Positions 28,959 to 38,233 are shown, counted from the first letter of the stretch. The stretch: 64,000 bases of DNA from Acinetobacter radioresistens DSM 6976 = NBRC 102413 = CIP 103788 (GCF_006757745.1 NZ_AP019740.1:2356001-2420000); one strand, 5' to 3'. Notes: a model not told the origin generated them from the letters alone. Numbers and translations are program-made.

Positions 28959-28971
28959 CGCTTAGAAGCGG
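28958..28971. other. Hairpin at the rpsG stop codon
   Basis: CCGCT and AGCGG form a 5-bp stem with a 4-nt loop; the rpsG stop TAA spans 28962-28964 at the loop boundary. It abuts the multibranch structure, sharing one base. Confidence 0.5.
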
Positions 28972-29432
28972 TAGTGAGAGAAGGCTTTGTTAGCTTCAGC
29001 CATACGGTGCACATCTTCACGTTTTTTGATCGCTGCGCCTTTACCTTCAGCTGCATCTAGCAACTCACCAGCAAGACGTAAAGCCATAGTTTTTTCAGAA
29101 CGCTTAGCAGCAGCATCTACTAACCAACGCATTGCTAGGGCAGTACGACGGGATGGGCGCACTTCCATAGGTACTTGATAAGTAGCACCACCAACACGGC
29201 GTGCTTTTACTTCGACCATAGGGCGAACTTTTTCAAGAGTAGTCTCGAAAAATTCAACCGGATCTACTTTGTTTTTTTCTTGAACGCGGTCTAAAGCACC
29301 GTAAACGATGCTTTCAGCAATAGATTTTTTACCATCTTGCATTACGTGGTTCATGAATTTAGCGATGGTTTGGCTGCTGAATTTTGGATCCGGAAGGATT
29401 TCACGAGCAGCGACTACGCGACGTCTTGGCAT
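28962..29432 (-). CDS. rpsG: Small ribosomal subunit protein uS7
   Basis: S7 nucleates assembly of the 30S head by binding the 3' domain of 16S rRNA. In E. coli it also represses its own operon by binding the rpsL-rpsG spacer. The 156-residue protein has the family segments [52 protein letters not shown] and [13 protein letters not shown], ending [12 protein letters not shown] lies nine bases before the ATG. A potential pseudoknot lies just upstream of this ribosome site. Confidence 0.98.
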   Translation of the reverse strand: MPRRRVVAAREILPDPKFSSQTIAKFMNHVMQDGKKSIAESIVYGALDRVQEKNKVDPVEFFETTLEKVRPMVEVKARRVGGATYQVPMEVRPSRRTALAMRWLVDAAAKRSEKTMALRLAGELLDAAEGKGAAIKKREDVHRMAEANKAFSHYRF

Positions 29433-29452
29433 TTTAAACTACCTATAAATAT

Positions 29453-29504
29453 GACACTTCAGGTTAATCCAGCAGTAGCACAAAGTGTCGTGTGCATTCG
29501 CTGG
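29453..29504 (-). promoter_or_regulatory. Candidate S7-responsive pseudoknot in the rpsL-rpsG spacer
   Basis: On the mRNA, CCAGC-GAAT-GCACA pairs with TGTGC-TACT-GCTGG (29469-29504), giving two 5-bp stems around a symmetric 4x4 internal loop. The apical loop CGACACTT can pair over seven bases with AAGTGTC at 29453-29459, which lies eight bases upstream of the rpsG Shine-Dalgarno. This gives an H-type pseudoknot at the place where E. coli S7 is known to act. Confidence 0.6.
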
Positions 29505-29586
29505 CCTTACTACACGTCGCTTGAATTTCACAAAAATAAATGCAGAAATCAGACAAGCGAGACGATAAAGGTTTGTGGCTCTATAT

Positions 29587-29608
29587 CCTTAAGAAATTAT
29601 TTCTTAGG
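29587..29608. other. Hairpin at the rpsL stop codon
   Basis: CCTAAGAAA and TTTCTT-AGG (one bulged base) form a 9-bp stem whose 3-nt loop is the rpsL stop codon TAA (29597-29599). Confidence 0.55.
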
Positions 29609-29971
29609 ACGTTTAGCACCATATTTAGAACGTGACTGGTTACGATCTTTAACGCCAGCGCAGTCTAAAGAACCACGAACGGTATGGTAACGTACACCTG
29701 GTAAGTCTTTAACACGACCACCACGGATCAGAACAACACTGTGCTCTTGCAGGTTATGGCCTTCACCACCGATATAGCTTGATACTTCAAAGCCTGAAGT
29801 TAAGCGAACACGGCAAACTTTACGCATTGCTGAGTTAGGTTTTTTAGGTGTAGTTGTATAAACACGTGTACAAACACCACGACGTTGTGGACAAGCCTTC
29901 AACGCAGGAACTTTGGATTTCTCAACCAAAGTCGTACGACCCTTGCGGATCAACTGATTTGTTGTTGCCAT
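29597..29971 (-). CDS. rpsL: Small ribosomal subunit protein uS12
   Basis: S12 sits at the decoding centre and affects accuracy and streptomycin response. The start at 29971 gives [12 protein letters not shown] and 124 residues, the usual length; the frame is open further upstream to 30049 but those residues are not S12. The streptomycin-site residue K43 (TTTPKKPNS) and the K in [13 protein letters not shown] are wild type, so no classical resistance substitution is visible. It is the first gene of the str operon, with its own promoter and a leader hairpin upstream. Confidence 0.98.
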
Positions 29972-29987
29972 ATGGCAATTCTCCCGT

Positions 29988-30023
29988 AAATAAAAAACCT
30001 CAAAAAAATACCACTTTTTGAGG
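29988..30023 (-). promoter_or_regulatory. Terminator-like hairpin in the rpsL leader (possible attenuator)
   Basis: On the minus strand CCTCAAAAA and TTTTTGAGG (9 bp, 8-nt loop, 29998-30023) are followed directly by TTTTTTATTT. It lies between the promoter and the rpsL start, so it could terminate transcription early. Confidence 0.6.
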
Positions 30024-30030
30024 GCATGCA

Positions 30031-30059
30031 ATTGTAAGCCAAGACACAAAAATGGTCAA
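30031..30059 (-). promoter_or_regulatory. Sigma-70 promoter of the str operon
   Basis: Read on the minus strand, -35 TTGACC (30054-30059) and -10 TACAAT (30031-30036) are separated by exactly 17 bp. Both hexamers are five-of-six matches to consensus. The predicted start lies near 30024, at the base of the leader hairpin. Confidence 0.8.
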
Positions 30060-30086
30060 CATTTGATGCCATAACAAATGTTGACC
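30054..30086. repeat. Perfect 12-bp inverted repeat over the str promoter -35
   Basis: Arms GGTCAACATTTG and CAAATGTTGACC flank a 9-bp centre. The proximal arm contains the -35 hexamer. It could be an operator or, as RNA, the end of the upstream EcsC-family transcript, since ATTTTTG follows on the minus strand. Confidence 0.7.
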
Positions 30087-30130
30087 AAGTACCTGACAAA
30101 GCTTATTTATCAAGCTTTTATGTTTTTAGC

Positions 30131-31603
30131 CTATTTTTTCGAAGAAGAGTTTTTTGTAACTGCTTCTTTAGCTTCTGTAGAAGAGTTTGTAGTGTCACCA
30201 GTTTCAACTTTAACCTGATCAACAGGCTTATCTATTGCTTCTTCGGCTGCAAGTTTAGCCTGATTGCTAGCAACCAGTTCTTCCTCATCAACTACCGGGT
30301 TATCTTCATCTAATGGAACAGCAGTCTTTTGAGGCTCTACTGCTTCATGAGGCTCCACCATATCTTCCGCCAAGCTTTCGATATCTTGCTGAACTTCCTG
30401 CTCAATATCAGTTTCTGTCTTTTTCTCTTCTTCAGAAGGTTTTTTCTGAACTTTCACCTTGGCAATCGTGTCATGGTCTTTAAGCTCAACTTCTTTTACC
30501 TTGTCAAGATTGACCTGTTCCGGCTGTTCAATTTTTTCCGGTTTGGCAGAAACCGTAGGACTTGCCTGCTCTAAGGCTTTTTCTGAACGGTTAAATGCTT
30601 CCAGAGGTGAAAGTGAAGAGTCATTATGCTGCTCTAGATAAGATCGTGCTTCAGCAAATGCTGTCTGTGCCTTTTGGCTGGCCTCTTCAACCAGTTTCCA
30701 GCTATAGATTGCGCCAACTGTTGCACCAGCCAAAGGAGTAAGTTTAGTCAATATAGATAGCTTAGAAAAAACAGTAGGATTATCTTGTCGCTGACCATCC
30801 TGCCCGATCCATTTTTTAAGCATTTCAAAATCATTACTCGACCCTAAAAGCTGCTGTAACTGTGAAACATCATTATTTTGCAGCATACCGCTCACAGCTT
30901 TAAGGCCCATCAGTATTGCCTGTTTTTCAGCAATCAAACCCATGTCAATCTGCCGTAGCACATGCTGTACGATTTCCTGATCTTCTTTCAAATCGAAGCC
31001 ATGCGCCCGTCCGGTCTGGTAAATGGTTCTAAGAGCTAACGCTAGAGATGCTGGTACATCAACCGCGGCCCCTACAATACCGGTTGCACCGCTGACTGCG
31101 CCTTGGACTGATGCAATCCATTTATTCTGCTCTGCCAGAGCCTGACTTAAACGTTTTGAACGTTTAGGATCTTTTTCGAGCTCTTCAAGTTTACTGGCAC
31201 CTGCCTCGCTTAAAATGGCTTCCACCGAACTGAGTTGTGAACTGAGTTCACTCAGACATTCAAACATATAATCAGAGATTTTGTTACTGACTTCAGGAGG
31301 AATAAAATTAGCAATACCATTAAAACGGTTGTAATGACGACCTAATAGTTGACGTGACATTTTGGGCACATAATCACGTAAAATATGCTGTGGATGATCA
31401 TCAGGACTAGCTTCCATTGGACTTTTTACACGAGCAGAGCCTTCAATAACCTGATTCTGATCTGTCTGTCCATTCTGCTTAGTGGCACCACCAGGCGTTG
31501 CTTGATTCAGCATATCCAAACCTGTAGAACTGAGCTTTTTAGCCACTTTCACAGCACTGGAAATAAAACCTGCTGACTGATTATTATTAGTATTCGTCAT
31601 CAA
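30131..31603 (-). CDS. EcsC family protein with a long acidic C-terminal tail
   Basis: The 490-residue protein contains an EcsC-like domain in the middle (about 85-320), recognised by the segment AVSGATGIVGAAVDVPASLALALRTIYQ, split here for brevity, and HGFDLKEDQEIVQHVLRQ. EcsC domain function is not established; the name comes from a Bacillus gene in an ABC transporter operon. The first 80 residues are polar and Gln/Asn-rich. The last 130 or so are low-complexity, rich in Glu, Lys, Val and Gln, probably disordered. No transporter genes are adjacent. It lies upstream of the str promoter. Confidence 0.75.
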   Translation of the reverse strand: MMTNTNNNQSAGFISSAVKVAKKLSSTGLDMLNQATPGGATKQNGQTDQNQVIEGSARVKSPMEASPDDHPQHILRDYVPKMSRQLLGRHYNRFNGIANFIPPEVSNKISDYMFECLSELSSQLSSVEAILSEAGASKLEELEKDPKRSKRLSQALAEQNKWIASVQGAVSGATGIVGAAVDVPASLALALRTIYQTGRAHGFDLKEDQEIVQHVLRQIDMGLIAEKQAILMGLKAVSGMLQNNDVSQLQQLLGSSNDFEMLKKWIGQDGQRQDNPTVFSKLSILTKLTPLAGATVGAIYSWKLVEEASQKAQTAFAEARSYLEQHNDSSLSPLEAFNRSEKALEQASPTVSAKPEKIEQPEQVNLDKVKEVELKDHDTIAKVKVQKKPSEEEKKTETDIEQEVQQDIESLAEDMVEPHEAVEPQKTAVPLDEDNPVVDEEELVASNQAKLAAEEAIDKPVDQVKVETGDTTNSSTEAKEAVTKNSSSKK

Positions 31604-31891
31604 TCTCCCCTCTTCATTCAGTTAGTTATTTGATAGTAAATACTAGGTGTAGTGAAGATTTAACACAATTCTAAAGTGTTTCTTTTAGTTATAAGCAGGT
31701 AACTCAAAGCATGCTATGTGCAACTCGTGTATAGCTTGCAATACGCATAGGATTTGCCATAAGAAAACAAAAACCTTTCTGTTATTATGAGTTCAATTTG
31801 AAAGATGAGTAGCGTAGCGCATCCGGCATAACCCCGCTCCTGCCAGAGTGTCCAAGCCAAGCTCATAACCTCACCATAAAGGGAACTGTAG

Positions 31892-33121
31892 ATGAAACGT
31901 GTTGTAATCACTGGTATGGGTATTAACTCATGCATTGGTAATACTTTAGAAGATGTTACTCACTCTTTACAAAACGGCATTTCAGGAACACGTTTTAATC
32001 CAACTTATGCTGAACTTAATTTCAAAAGTCATGTAAGTGCAGCTGCAGAACAGAACTTTGACAATATTGACCGTAAACTGAAACGTTTTATGGGCGTATG
32101 TGCGATGTATGCTTATAACTCGGCTGTGGCTGCAGTAGAAAATGCGGGCCTTCAGGTAGAAGATCTCGCTGGCAATCCACGCTATGGCATTGCGGGTGGC
32201 TCTGGCGGCAACTCAACAGCTTCTGTAGTTGAAATGACCAAGTTACTAGAAGAAAAAGGCGCACGTAAAATCGGACCTTTTTTTGTGCCACGCAATATGA
32301 GTAATACCATTACTGCTAACGTAGGTGTTGCATTCAAACTTCAAGGTATGGCGCACTCTATTACCAGCGCCTGTGCTACTTCTGCTGATGCAATTGGGTA
32401 TGCCTATAATCTGATTCAGCTAGGCAAACAGGACCTAATGCTGGCAGGTGGCGGTGAAGAAGATCACTGGTCTCAAAGCCTGTTATTTGATGCTATGGGC
32501 GCATTGTCTTCAAAATATAATGACACACCAGAAAAAGCTTCACGCCCATATTCAGCTGATCGTGATGGCTTTGTCATTGCGGGTGGCGGTGGTTTTGTTG
32601 TTTTAGAATCTCTTGAACATGCTCAGGCTCGCGGCGCCAAAATCCTTGCTGAAGTGGTTGCATATGCAGCCAATTCTGATGGTGCGGACATGGTAGCACC
32701 AAGTGGTGAAGGTGCAACCCGCTGTATTTTAATGGCGCTTGAAGAAGCCAAGCAGCATGGTATAGAAAGCATCGATTATGTGAATACTCATGGGACATCA
32801 ACACCTGCTGGCGATGTAACCGAGCTTAAAGCAATGGAACGCGCTTTTGGCGAAGGCCATGTACCAGCAGTCAGCTCAACCAAGTCCATGACTGGTCACA
32901 GTCTGGGGGCAGCAGGAGTACATGAGGCAATCTATTCTGTTTTAATGATGCAGAATGACTTCATTGCTCCTAACATTAACGTGACCGAACTGGATGAAGG
33001 CGCTAAACCATTTGATATTGTGCTTGAAAAACGTGATGCGAAACTAAATACTGTAATGAGTAACAGTTTTGGTTTTGGCGGCGTCAATGCCTGCCTGATT
33101 TTCAAGAAATGGGATAATTGA
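31892..33121 (+). CDS. fabB: Beta-ketoacyl-ACP synthase I
   Basis: FabB condenses acyl-ACP with malonyl-ACP and is needed for unsaturated fatty acid elongation. The 409-residue protein has the Cys-His-His triad: C161 in ITSACATSADAIGYA, H300 in VNTHGTSTPAGD, and H336 in SMTGHSLGAAG, plus the C-terminal SNSFGFGGVNACLIF. AAAGGGAACTGTAG precedes the ATG. Its stop overlaps the start of hemJ (TGATG). The 288 bp upstream contain no gene; no operator for a fatty-acid regulator could be identified. Confidence 0.95.
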   Translation: MKRVVITGMGINSCIGNTLEDVTHSLQNGISGTRFNPTYAELNFKSHVSAAAEQNFDNIDRKLKRFMGVCAMYAYNSAVAAVENAGLQVEDLAGNPRYGIAGGSGGNSTASVVEMTKLLEEKGARKIGPFFVPRNMSNTITANVGVAFKLQGMAHSITSACATSADAIGYAYNLIQLGKQDLMLAGGGEEDHWSQSLLFDAMGALSSKYNDTPEKASRPYSADRDGFVIAGGGGFVVLESLEHAQARGAKILAEVVAYAANSDGADMVAPSGEGATRCILMALEEAKQHGIESIDYVNTHGTSTPAGDVTELKAMERAFGEGHVPAVSSTKSMTGHSLGAAGVHEAIYSVLMMQNDFIAPNINVTELDEGAKPFDIVLEKRDAKLNTVMSNSFGFGGVNACLIFKKWDN

Positions 33122-33570
33122 TGAATGCACCTTCTGATGCTTTCTTTTGGATAAAGGCTTTACATATTATTGCCGTGGTATGCTGGTTTGCTGCTCTGTT
33201 CTATCTACCACGTCTTTATGTTTATCATGCCATGAGTGATGATACAGTCAGTCATCAGCGCTTTGAAGTAATGGAGCGTAAGTTGTACCGGGGAATTATG
33301 TGGCCTGCAATGATAGCCACCCTGATTACAGCACACTTTCTGGTGGACTGGGGGGATCAGTTTTATCATTACCATGAAGCTTTATGGTTTTATCTAAAAG
33401 TAGCATTAGTCGGTTTACTGGTCATTTACCATTTTGTTTGTGGCTATTACCGTAAAAAACTGATCGGAAATGCACATTACAAGACACATAAGTTCTGGCG
33501 TTTTTTTAATGAAATGCCGACCCTTTTACTGTTTGCTATTGTCATTCTAGTAGTGGTCAAACCCTTTTAA
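33121..33570 (+). CDS. hemJ: Protoporphyrinogen oxidase HemJ (CopD-like)
   Basis: HemJ is a membrane protein that oxidises protoporphyrinogen IX to protoporphyrin IX in bacteria lacking HemG/HemY. The 149-residue protein has four likely membrane helices, with the N-terminal FWIKALHIIAVVCWFAALFYLPRL (read as two segments, conserved His in KALHI), YHAMSD, and the C-terminal FRFFNEMPTLLLF-like segment (FWRFFNEMPTLLLF). I chose ATG 33121, which shares one base with the fabB TGA stop, over a TTG at 33118. Coupling to fabB suggests cotranslation. A terminator follows. Confidence 0.88.
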   Translation: MNAPSDAFFWIKALHIIAVVCWFAALFYLPRLYVYHAMSDDTVSHQRFEVMERKLYRGIMWPAMIATLITAHFLVDWGDQFYHYHEALWFYLKVALVGLLVIYHFVCGYYRKKLIGNAHYKTHKFWRFFNEMPTLLLFAIVILVVVKPF

Positions 33571-33583
33571 TTATCAATAATCG

Positions 33584-33610
33584 AAAAAGCCCCAGATTCG
33601 GGGCTTTTTT
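33584..33610 (+). terminator. Terminator after hemJ
   Basis: AAAGCCCC and GGGGCTTT pair around AGATTC and continue into a T-run. Confidence 0.88.
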
Positions 33611-33693
33611 ATTTGTCTCAGCTTTTTAAATTTATTTTGTATAAAATCTTTAAATTATATAAATAAAAAATTAAAAACTGATTCCCATATTTT

Positions 33694-34350
33694 TTAGCTC
33701 AGCCTACTTAAAATTGCCGGTAATGTATCAAAACTTTTTATCATATATTGAGGCTGTGCCTGCATGAGTTCTTCTGCGGAACCGTAACCATACTCGACCG
33801 CAATTGTATTTATGCCATTATAACGCGCCCCTAAAATATCATACTCACGGTCTCCAATCATTAAACACTCCTGTGGCCTAAGTTGCTCCTGCTGCAAAAT
33901 GAAAGCAATTAATTCTGCTTTGTTTGTACGCTCACCGCTCAACTCGCTTCCATAAATTTGAGTAAAATAATCTGCGAGCTGAAAATGTTCCAAAATTTGT
34001 CTGGCATAGATAGTAGGTTTTGCTGTGGCAAGAAATAATTGATACCCCTGCTCTTGGAGATATCCGAGAGTTTCTGACACAGCTGGATAAACTTTATTTT
34101 CAAAAAGTCCGACTACAGAAAAACGCTCCCGATACCCCAGCAAAGCCTGCTCAGCAAGTTGTTCATCTCCATTATCAAGCAGCTTAACAAAAGATGCTTT
34201 TAAAGGCGGCCCAATGGTCCAGTCAATATCCAGATCGGGCTTTAGGGGATAACCCAGTTTTTCCATGGCATAGCGGATACAAGTATGTATTCCCACCTTA
34301 GGATCAGTCAGGGTGCCATCAAGGTCAATCAGCAGATTCTTTATAGTCAT
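33694..34350 (-). CDS. HAD-family hydrolase (phosphoglycolate phosphatase-like)
   Basis: The 218-residue protein has the haloacid dehalogenase motifs: DLDGTLTD (nucleophile D9, D11), LATAKPT (motif II), a Lys in the GERTNKAELI region (motif III), and MIGDREYDILGA (motif IV). The cap is the alpha-helical type of the Gph/PpaX group. Substrate cannot be deduced. It diverges from thiD; the ribosome site is weak. Confidence 0.85.
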   Translation of the reverse strand: MTIKNLLIDLDGTLTDPKVGIHTCIRYAMEKLGYPLKPDLDIDWTIGPPLKASFVKLLDNGDEQLAEQALLGYRERFSVVGLFENKVYPAVSETLGYLQEQGYQLFLATAKPTIYARQILEHFQLADYFTQIYGSELSGERTNKAELIAFILQQEQLRPQECLMIGDREYDILGARYNGINTIAVEYGYGSAEELMQAQPQYMIKSFDTLPAILSRLS

Positions 34351-34425
34351 GTTGCACAGTCATTCAGTAGGTTTAACGCGGGATTAAGGTCGAGAGATGA
34401 AGTAAACTATTCTATACTAGCGTAA

Positions 34426-35217
<792 letters not shown>

Positions 35218-35218
35218 A

Positions 35219-35252
35219 ATAAAAAGCCCGCTTAATATAGCGGGCTTTTTAT
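35219..35252. terminator. Bidirectional terminator between thiD and kbp
   Basis: AAAAAGCCCGCT and AGCGGGCTTTTT form a 12-bp stem with a 6-nt loop between convergent genes. Confidence 0.9.
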
Positions 35253-35301
35253 TATTGCTTTATCGAGCATACAAACAACAATTTTTGCTTACTCACCCTG
35301 T

Positions 35302-35817
35302 CTATTGGGGAATACGTAAAACCTGACCTGGATAAATATCATCAGCATTTTTTAACAAAGGACGGTTAGCTTCAAAAATTTTATTATATTGATTAGCATC
35401 ACCATAAAATTCTTTAGAGATTTTAGAAAGAGAATCCCCAGACTTTACAGTATAGAATTTGCTTTGCGGTTCAGGTGTAGCAACTGTCATCTGATCATCT
35501 ACTTGAGCCACATGATCAATATTACCGACGGCCAGAATAATTTTCTCACGGTCTGCCTGACTTTTCACCTGGCCTTTGATTGTAGCCAAATCAGTATTAC
35601 TATTATAACTGACTGACAGACCTTCTACACCAAGCCCCAGACTCTTTACATGAGCCAGTAACTGATTCGCGATCTGTTGTGCTGAAGGTTCTGCAGCCTT
35701 AAGTGGAGCCTGTGGAGCCGCTTGAGGGGCAGAATTAGCAGGCGTAGCAGCTTGATGCTGTTCTACCTTTGCTTCATTCTTTTTACCAATACCTTTTACA
35801 AAGTCAAAAAGTCCCAT
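35302..35817 (-). CDS. kbp: BON-LysM protein Kbp (YgaU-like potassium-binding protein)
   Basis: The 171-residue protein begins MGLFDFVKGIGKK, like E. coli Kbp/YgaU. An Ala/Gln/Pro-rich linker follows (about 15-50), then a BON domain (about 52-108) and a C-terminal LysM domain (FYTVKSGDSLSKISKEFYGDANQYNKIF in part, ending YPGQVLRIPQ). E. coli Kbp is a cytoplasmic K+ sensor; the LysM is not proof of peptidoglycan binding because no signal peptide is present. The linker is longer than in E. coli. GGAG precedes the ATG. Confidence 0.88.
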   Translation of the reverse strand: MGLFDFVKGIGKKNEAKVEQHQAATPANSAPQAAPQAPLKAAEPSAQQIANQLLAHVKSLGLGVEGLSVSYNSNTDLATIKGQVKSQADREKIILAVGNIDHVAQVDDQMTVATPEPQSKFYTVKSGDSLSKISKEFYGDANQYNKIFEANRPLLKNADDIYPGQVLRIPQ

Positions 35818-35985
35818 CGTTCTACTCCATGTTAGTGGATGAATATTGTGTATTGCTATCTTATTTTTATACCGAACAATTTAAGGTACTTAAGTTTTAT
35901 TTCGGCTGTAAACAGTAAACTTATGTAAGACTTACTACGCTCTACTTACTACCTATTAGTCTTTTGTTTCAATTAAGGATGAAAT

Positions 35986-36013
35986 AAAAAAGCCACCCTT
36001 AAGGTGGCTTTTT
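35986..36013 (-). terminator. Terminator after acpP
   Basis: AAAAAGCCACC and GGTGGCTTTTT pair around a 5-nt loop just after the acpP stop. Confidence 0.88.
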
Positions 36014-36036
36014 ATCAGCACATGCTAAAATATAAC

Positions 36037-36276
36037 TTACTGAGCAAGTTTCTTGGTAACATAATCAATTGCTGATTGAACAGTAGTGATTTCGTTAGAA
36101 TCTTCATCAGGAATAGTAATGTCGAAATCATTTTCAAAAGACATCACAAGTTCAACCAAGTCCAGAGAATCTGCACCCAAGTCATCCATGAAAGATGCTT
36201 CATTTTTAATTTCTTCAGCACGCATACCGAGTTGTTCTGCTACAGCCTGTTTTACGCGTTGTTCGATATCGCTCAC
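36037..36276 (-). CDS. acpP: Acyl carrier protein
   Basis: AcpP carries growing fatty acyl chains on a 4'-phosphopantetheine arm attached to Ser37, in the motif [11 protein letters not shown]. The protein is 79 residues and acidic. I chose the GTG at 36276 ([10 protein letters not shown]), because AGGAG lies seven bases upstream and the length matches the family; an in-frame ATG at 36291 would add five atypical residues and remove that ribosome site. fabG lies 85 bp upstream, and a terminator follows. Confidence 0.96.
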   Translation of the reverse strand: MSDIEQRVKQAVAEQLGMRAEEIKNEASFMDDLGADSLDLVELVMSFENDFDITIPDEDSNEITTVQSAIDYVTKKLAQ

Positions 36277-36361
36277 AGGAATTCTCCTCATTGCTTGTGG
36301 CGTTTTTAATTGCCGTTAGTTTAATTGAATATCAATTATTTTAAAAGTTTATCCATCAGCC

Positions 36362-37096
36362 TTAAGCCATGTATAAACCACCATTTACGTGTAAAACTGT
36401 ACCAGTAATGTAACTTGCTTTTTCACTAGCCAAGAAACTTACTGCATTAGCGATATCTTGTGGCTCACCTAAACGTTGCAGTGCCACTTGATCACTCATT
36501 TTCTTACGTATTTCTTCGCTCAACTGCTCTGTCATTTCCGTTGCTATAAAGCCAGGCGCCACACAGTTTACTGTAATCTGGCGGCTACCCATTTCTTTTG
36601 CCAGCGAGCGGCTAAATGCCTCAATACCAGCTTTTGCAGCAGAATAGTTGGCCTGCCCCGGATTCGCAAAATGAGCTACCACTGAACTGATATTGATGAT
36701 GCGACCAAAACGGGCACGTGTCATGCCTTTTAATACACGTTTAGATAGACGATAAACAGCTTTTAAATGAATATTTAAGATGTCATCCCAGTCATCTTCT
36801 GACATACGTAGTAATAAGTTATCTTTAGTAATACCGGCATTATTGACCAGAATCAGAACTGGACCATATTTCTGCTCAATTTCAGTTACCAGAGTATCAA
36901 TTGCCTCGGCATTACGTACATCCAGCACTGCTCCAGCACCTTGTTCTGCAAAGTCTTGGGTCAGCTTTTGAGCACCTGCTTCCGAAGTTGCAGTGCCCAC
37001 AACAAAATAACCGTCTTGAATAAGCTGTTGAGCAATGGCCGCACCAATGCCCCGGCTTGCACCTGTAACCAGAGCAACCTTACGTTCTTGTGTCAT
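36362..37096 (-). CDS. fabG: 3-oxoacyl-ACP reductase FabG
   Basis: FabG reduces 3-ketoacyl-ACP with NADPH in the fatty acid elongation cycle. The 244-residue short-chain dehydrogenase has the cofactor motif TGASRGIG (11-18), NNAGIT, and the catalytic residues S138, Y151 and K155 (SSVVAHFANPGQANYSAAK). The C-terminal substrate region CVAPGFIATEMTEQL is typical. Its ATG overlaps the fabD stop by four bases (ATGA), so translation is coupled. Confidence 0.96.
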   Translation of the reverse strand: MTQERKVALVTGASRGIGAAIAQQLIQDGYFVVGTATSEAGAQKLTQDFAEQGAGAVLDVRNAEAIDTLVTEIEQKYGPVLILVNNAGITKDNLLLRMSEDDWDDILNIHLKAVYRLSKRVLKGMTRARFGRIINISSVVAHFANPGQANYSAAKAGIEAFSRSLAKEMGSRQITVNCVAPGFIATEMTEQLSEEIRKKMSDQVALQRLGEPQDIANAVSFLASEKASYITGTVLHVNGGLYMA

Positions 37097-38079
37097 GCGA
37101 TTTTCCCTTCTGCCACTAAAACGGCATTTAACGCATCTTCCATACGACCTTTAGTGTCGAGTGGAAATGCTTTTTCAATATTCGGTAAACGCTTTGCCAG
37201 ATTTGCCAGTACATTACCCGGACCACATTCTACAACGTACTGGATACCATGATCTTGCAGGTATTGCATAGTTTTGGTCCACTGAACTGACTGATACAGT
37301 TGTGCAGTTAAAGCTTGACGCAACTGGCCAACATCTGTCGCGATTTCTGCGCTGACATTTTGTATTACAGGTAGTACAGGTAGCTCAATGGCAGTTTGTT
37401 CCAATGCTTCTGCAAATTTCTCTGCGGCAGGCTTCATTAATGAACAGTGTGATGGTACAGATACCGGAAGTGCAATTGCCTTGCCTGACTTTTCTTTGGC
37501 CTGGGCCATGACGTTACTTACCAGTGCAGCAGTTCCTGCAATGACTACCTGACCTTGTGCATTATAGTTTGCCGCTTCAACCGAACCTTGACCCGCCTGT
37601 GAAGCAACCTGACACAATTCAACCACCTGCTCATCTGCAAGGCCCAGAATTGCTGCCATGGCACCCTCACCTTGAGGTACGGAAGACTGCATCAGTTTTC
37701 CGCGCAAATGTACCAGTTTCACCGCATCTGCCAGAGACATCGCTTCTGCAGCCACCAGCGCACTGTATTCTCCCAAAGAGTGACCAGCTAAATACTTCGG
37801 TGTTAAGCCACCAAGTTCCAGCCATATACGCCACAAGGCGATACTTGCCGTTAACAGCACCGGTTGAGTATTTTCTGTCTGGTCCAGGCCTTCACCACTT
37901 TGTACAATGTGCCAAAGATCAAAACCCACAGCCTCTGAAGATTCCGCAAAAGTATCAATCACACCACTAAACTGTTCTGCAAGTTCAGCGAGCATGCCGA
38001 CTTTTTGTGAGCCCTGACCAGGAAACACAAATGCAGTTTTTGTTGCCTGAGCCACTTGCTCGAGTCGTTTAGCAGACAT
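37093..38079 (-). CDS. fabD: Malonyl-CoA:ACP transacylase FabD
   Basis: FabD moves malonyl groups from CoA to ACP. The 328-residue protein has the N-terminal FVFPGQGSQKVGM, the nucleophile elbow GHSLGEYSAL with S101, and the catalytic His in SVPSHCSLM. The start at 38079 (MSAKRLEQ) follows AAAGGATTTTTAT; the open frame to 38109 has no comparable ribosome site. It begins the fabD-fabG-acpP group and is separated from rpmF by a terminator. Confidence 0.94.
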   Translation of the reverse strand: MSAKRLEQVAQATKTAFVFPGQGSQKVGMLAELAEQFSGVIDTFAESSEAVGFDLWHIVQSGEGLDQTENTQPVLLTASIALWRIWLELGGLTPKYLAGHSLGEYSALVAAEAMSLADAVKLVHLRGKLMQSSVPQGEGAMAAILGLADEQVVELCQVASQAGQGSVEAANYNAQGQVVIAGTAALVSNVMAQAKEKSGKAIALPVSVPSHCSLMKPAAEKFAEALEQTAIELPVLPVIQNVSAEIATDVGQLRQALTAQLYQSVQWTKTMQYLQDHGIQYVVECGPGNVLANLAKRLPNIEKAFPLDTKGRMEDALNAVLVAEGKIA

Positions 38080-38162
38080 ATAAAAATCCTTTATTTCGTC
38101 TTCACTCATTTCCGGTGCAGAAATTTAACATTTAATTCATCATTTTTTAATTGCGAAATACA

Positions 38163-38196
38163 ACAAAAAAAGGGAGCATACGCTCCCATTTTTTCT
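38163..38196 (-). terminator. Terminator after rpmF
   Basis: GGGAGC and GCTCCC pair around ATAC; the minus strand continues into a T-run. It separates rpmF from fabD. Confidence 0.82.
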
Positions 38197-38233
38197 ATAC
38201 TTAAGCATGATGCTTAATGCATATTATTGCTCA

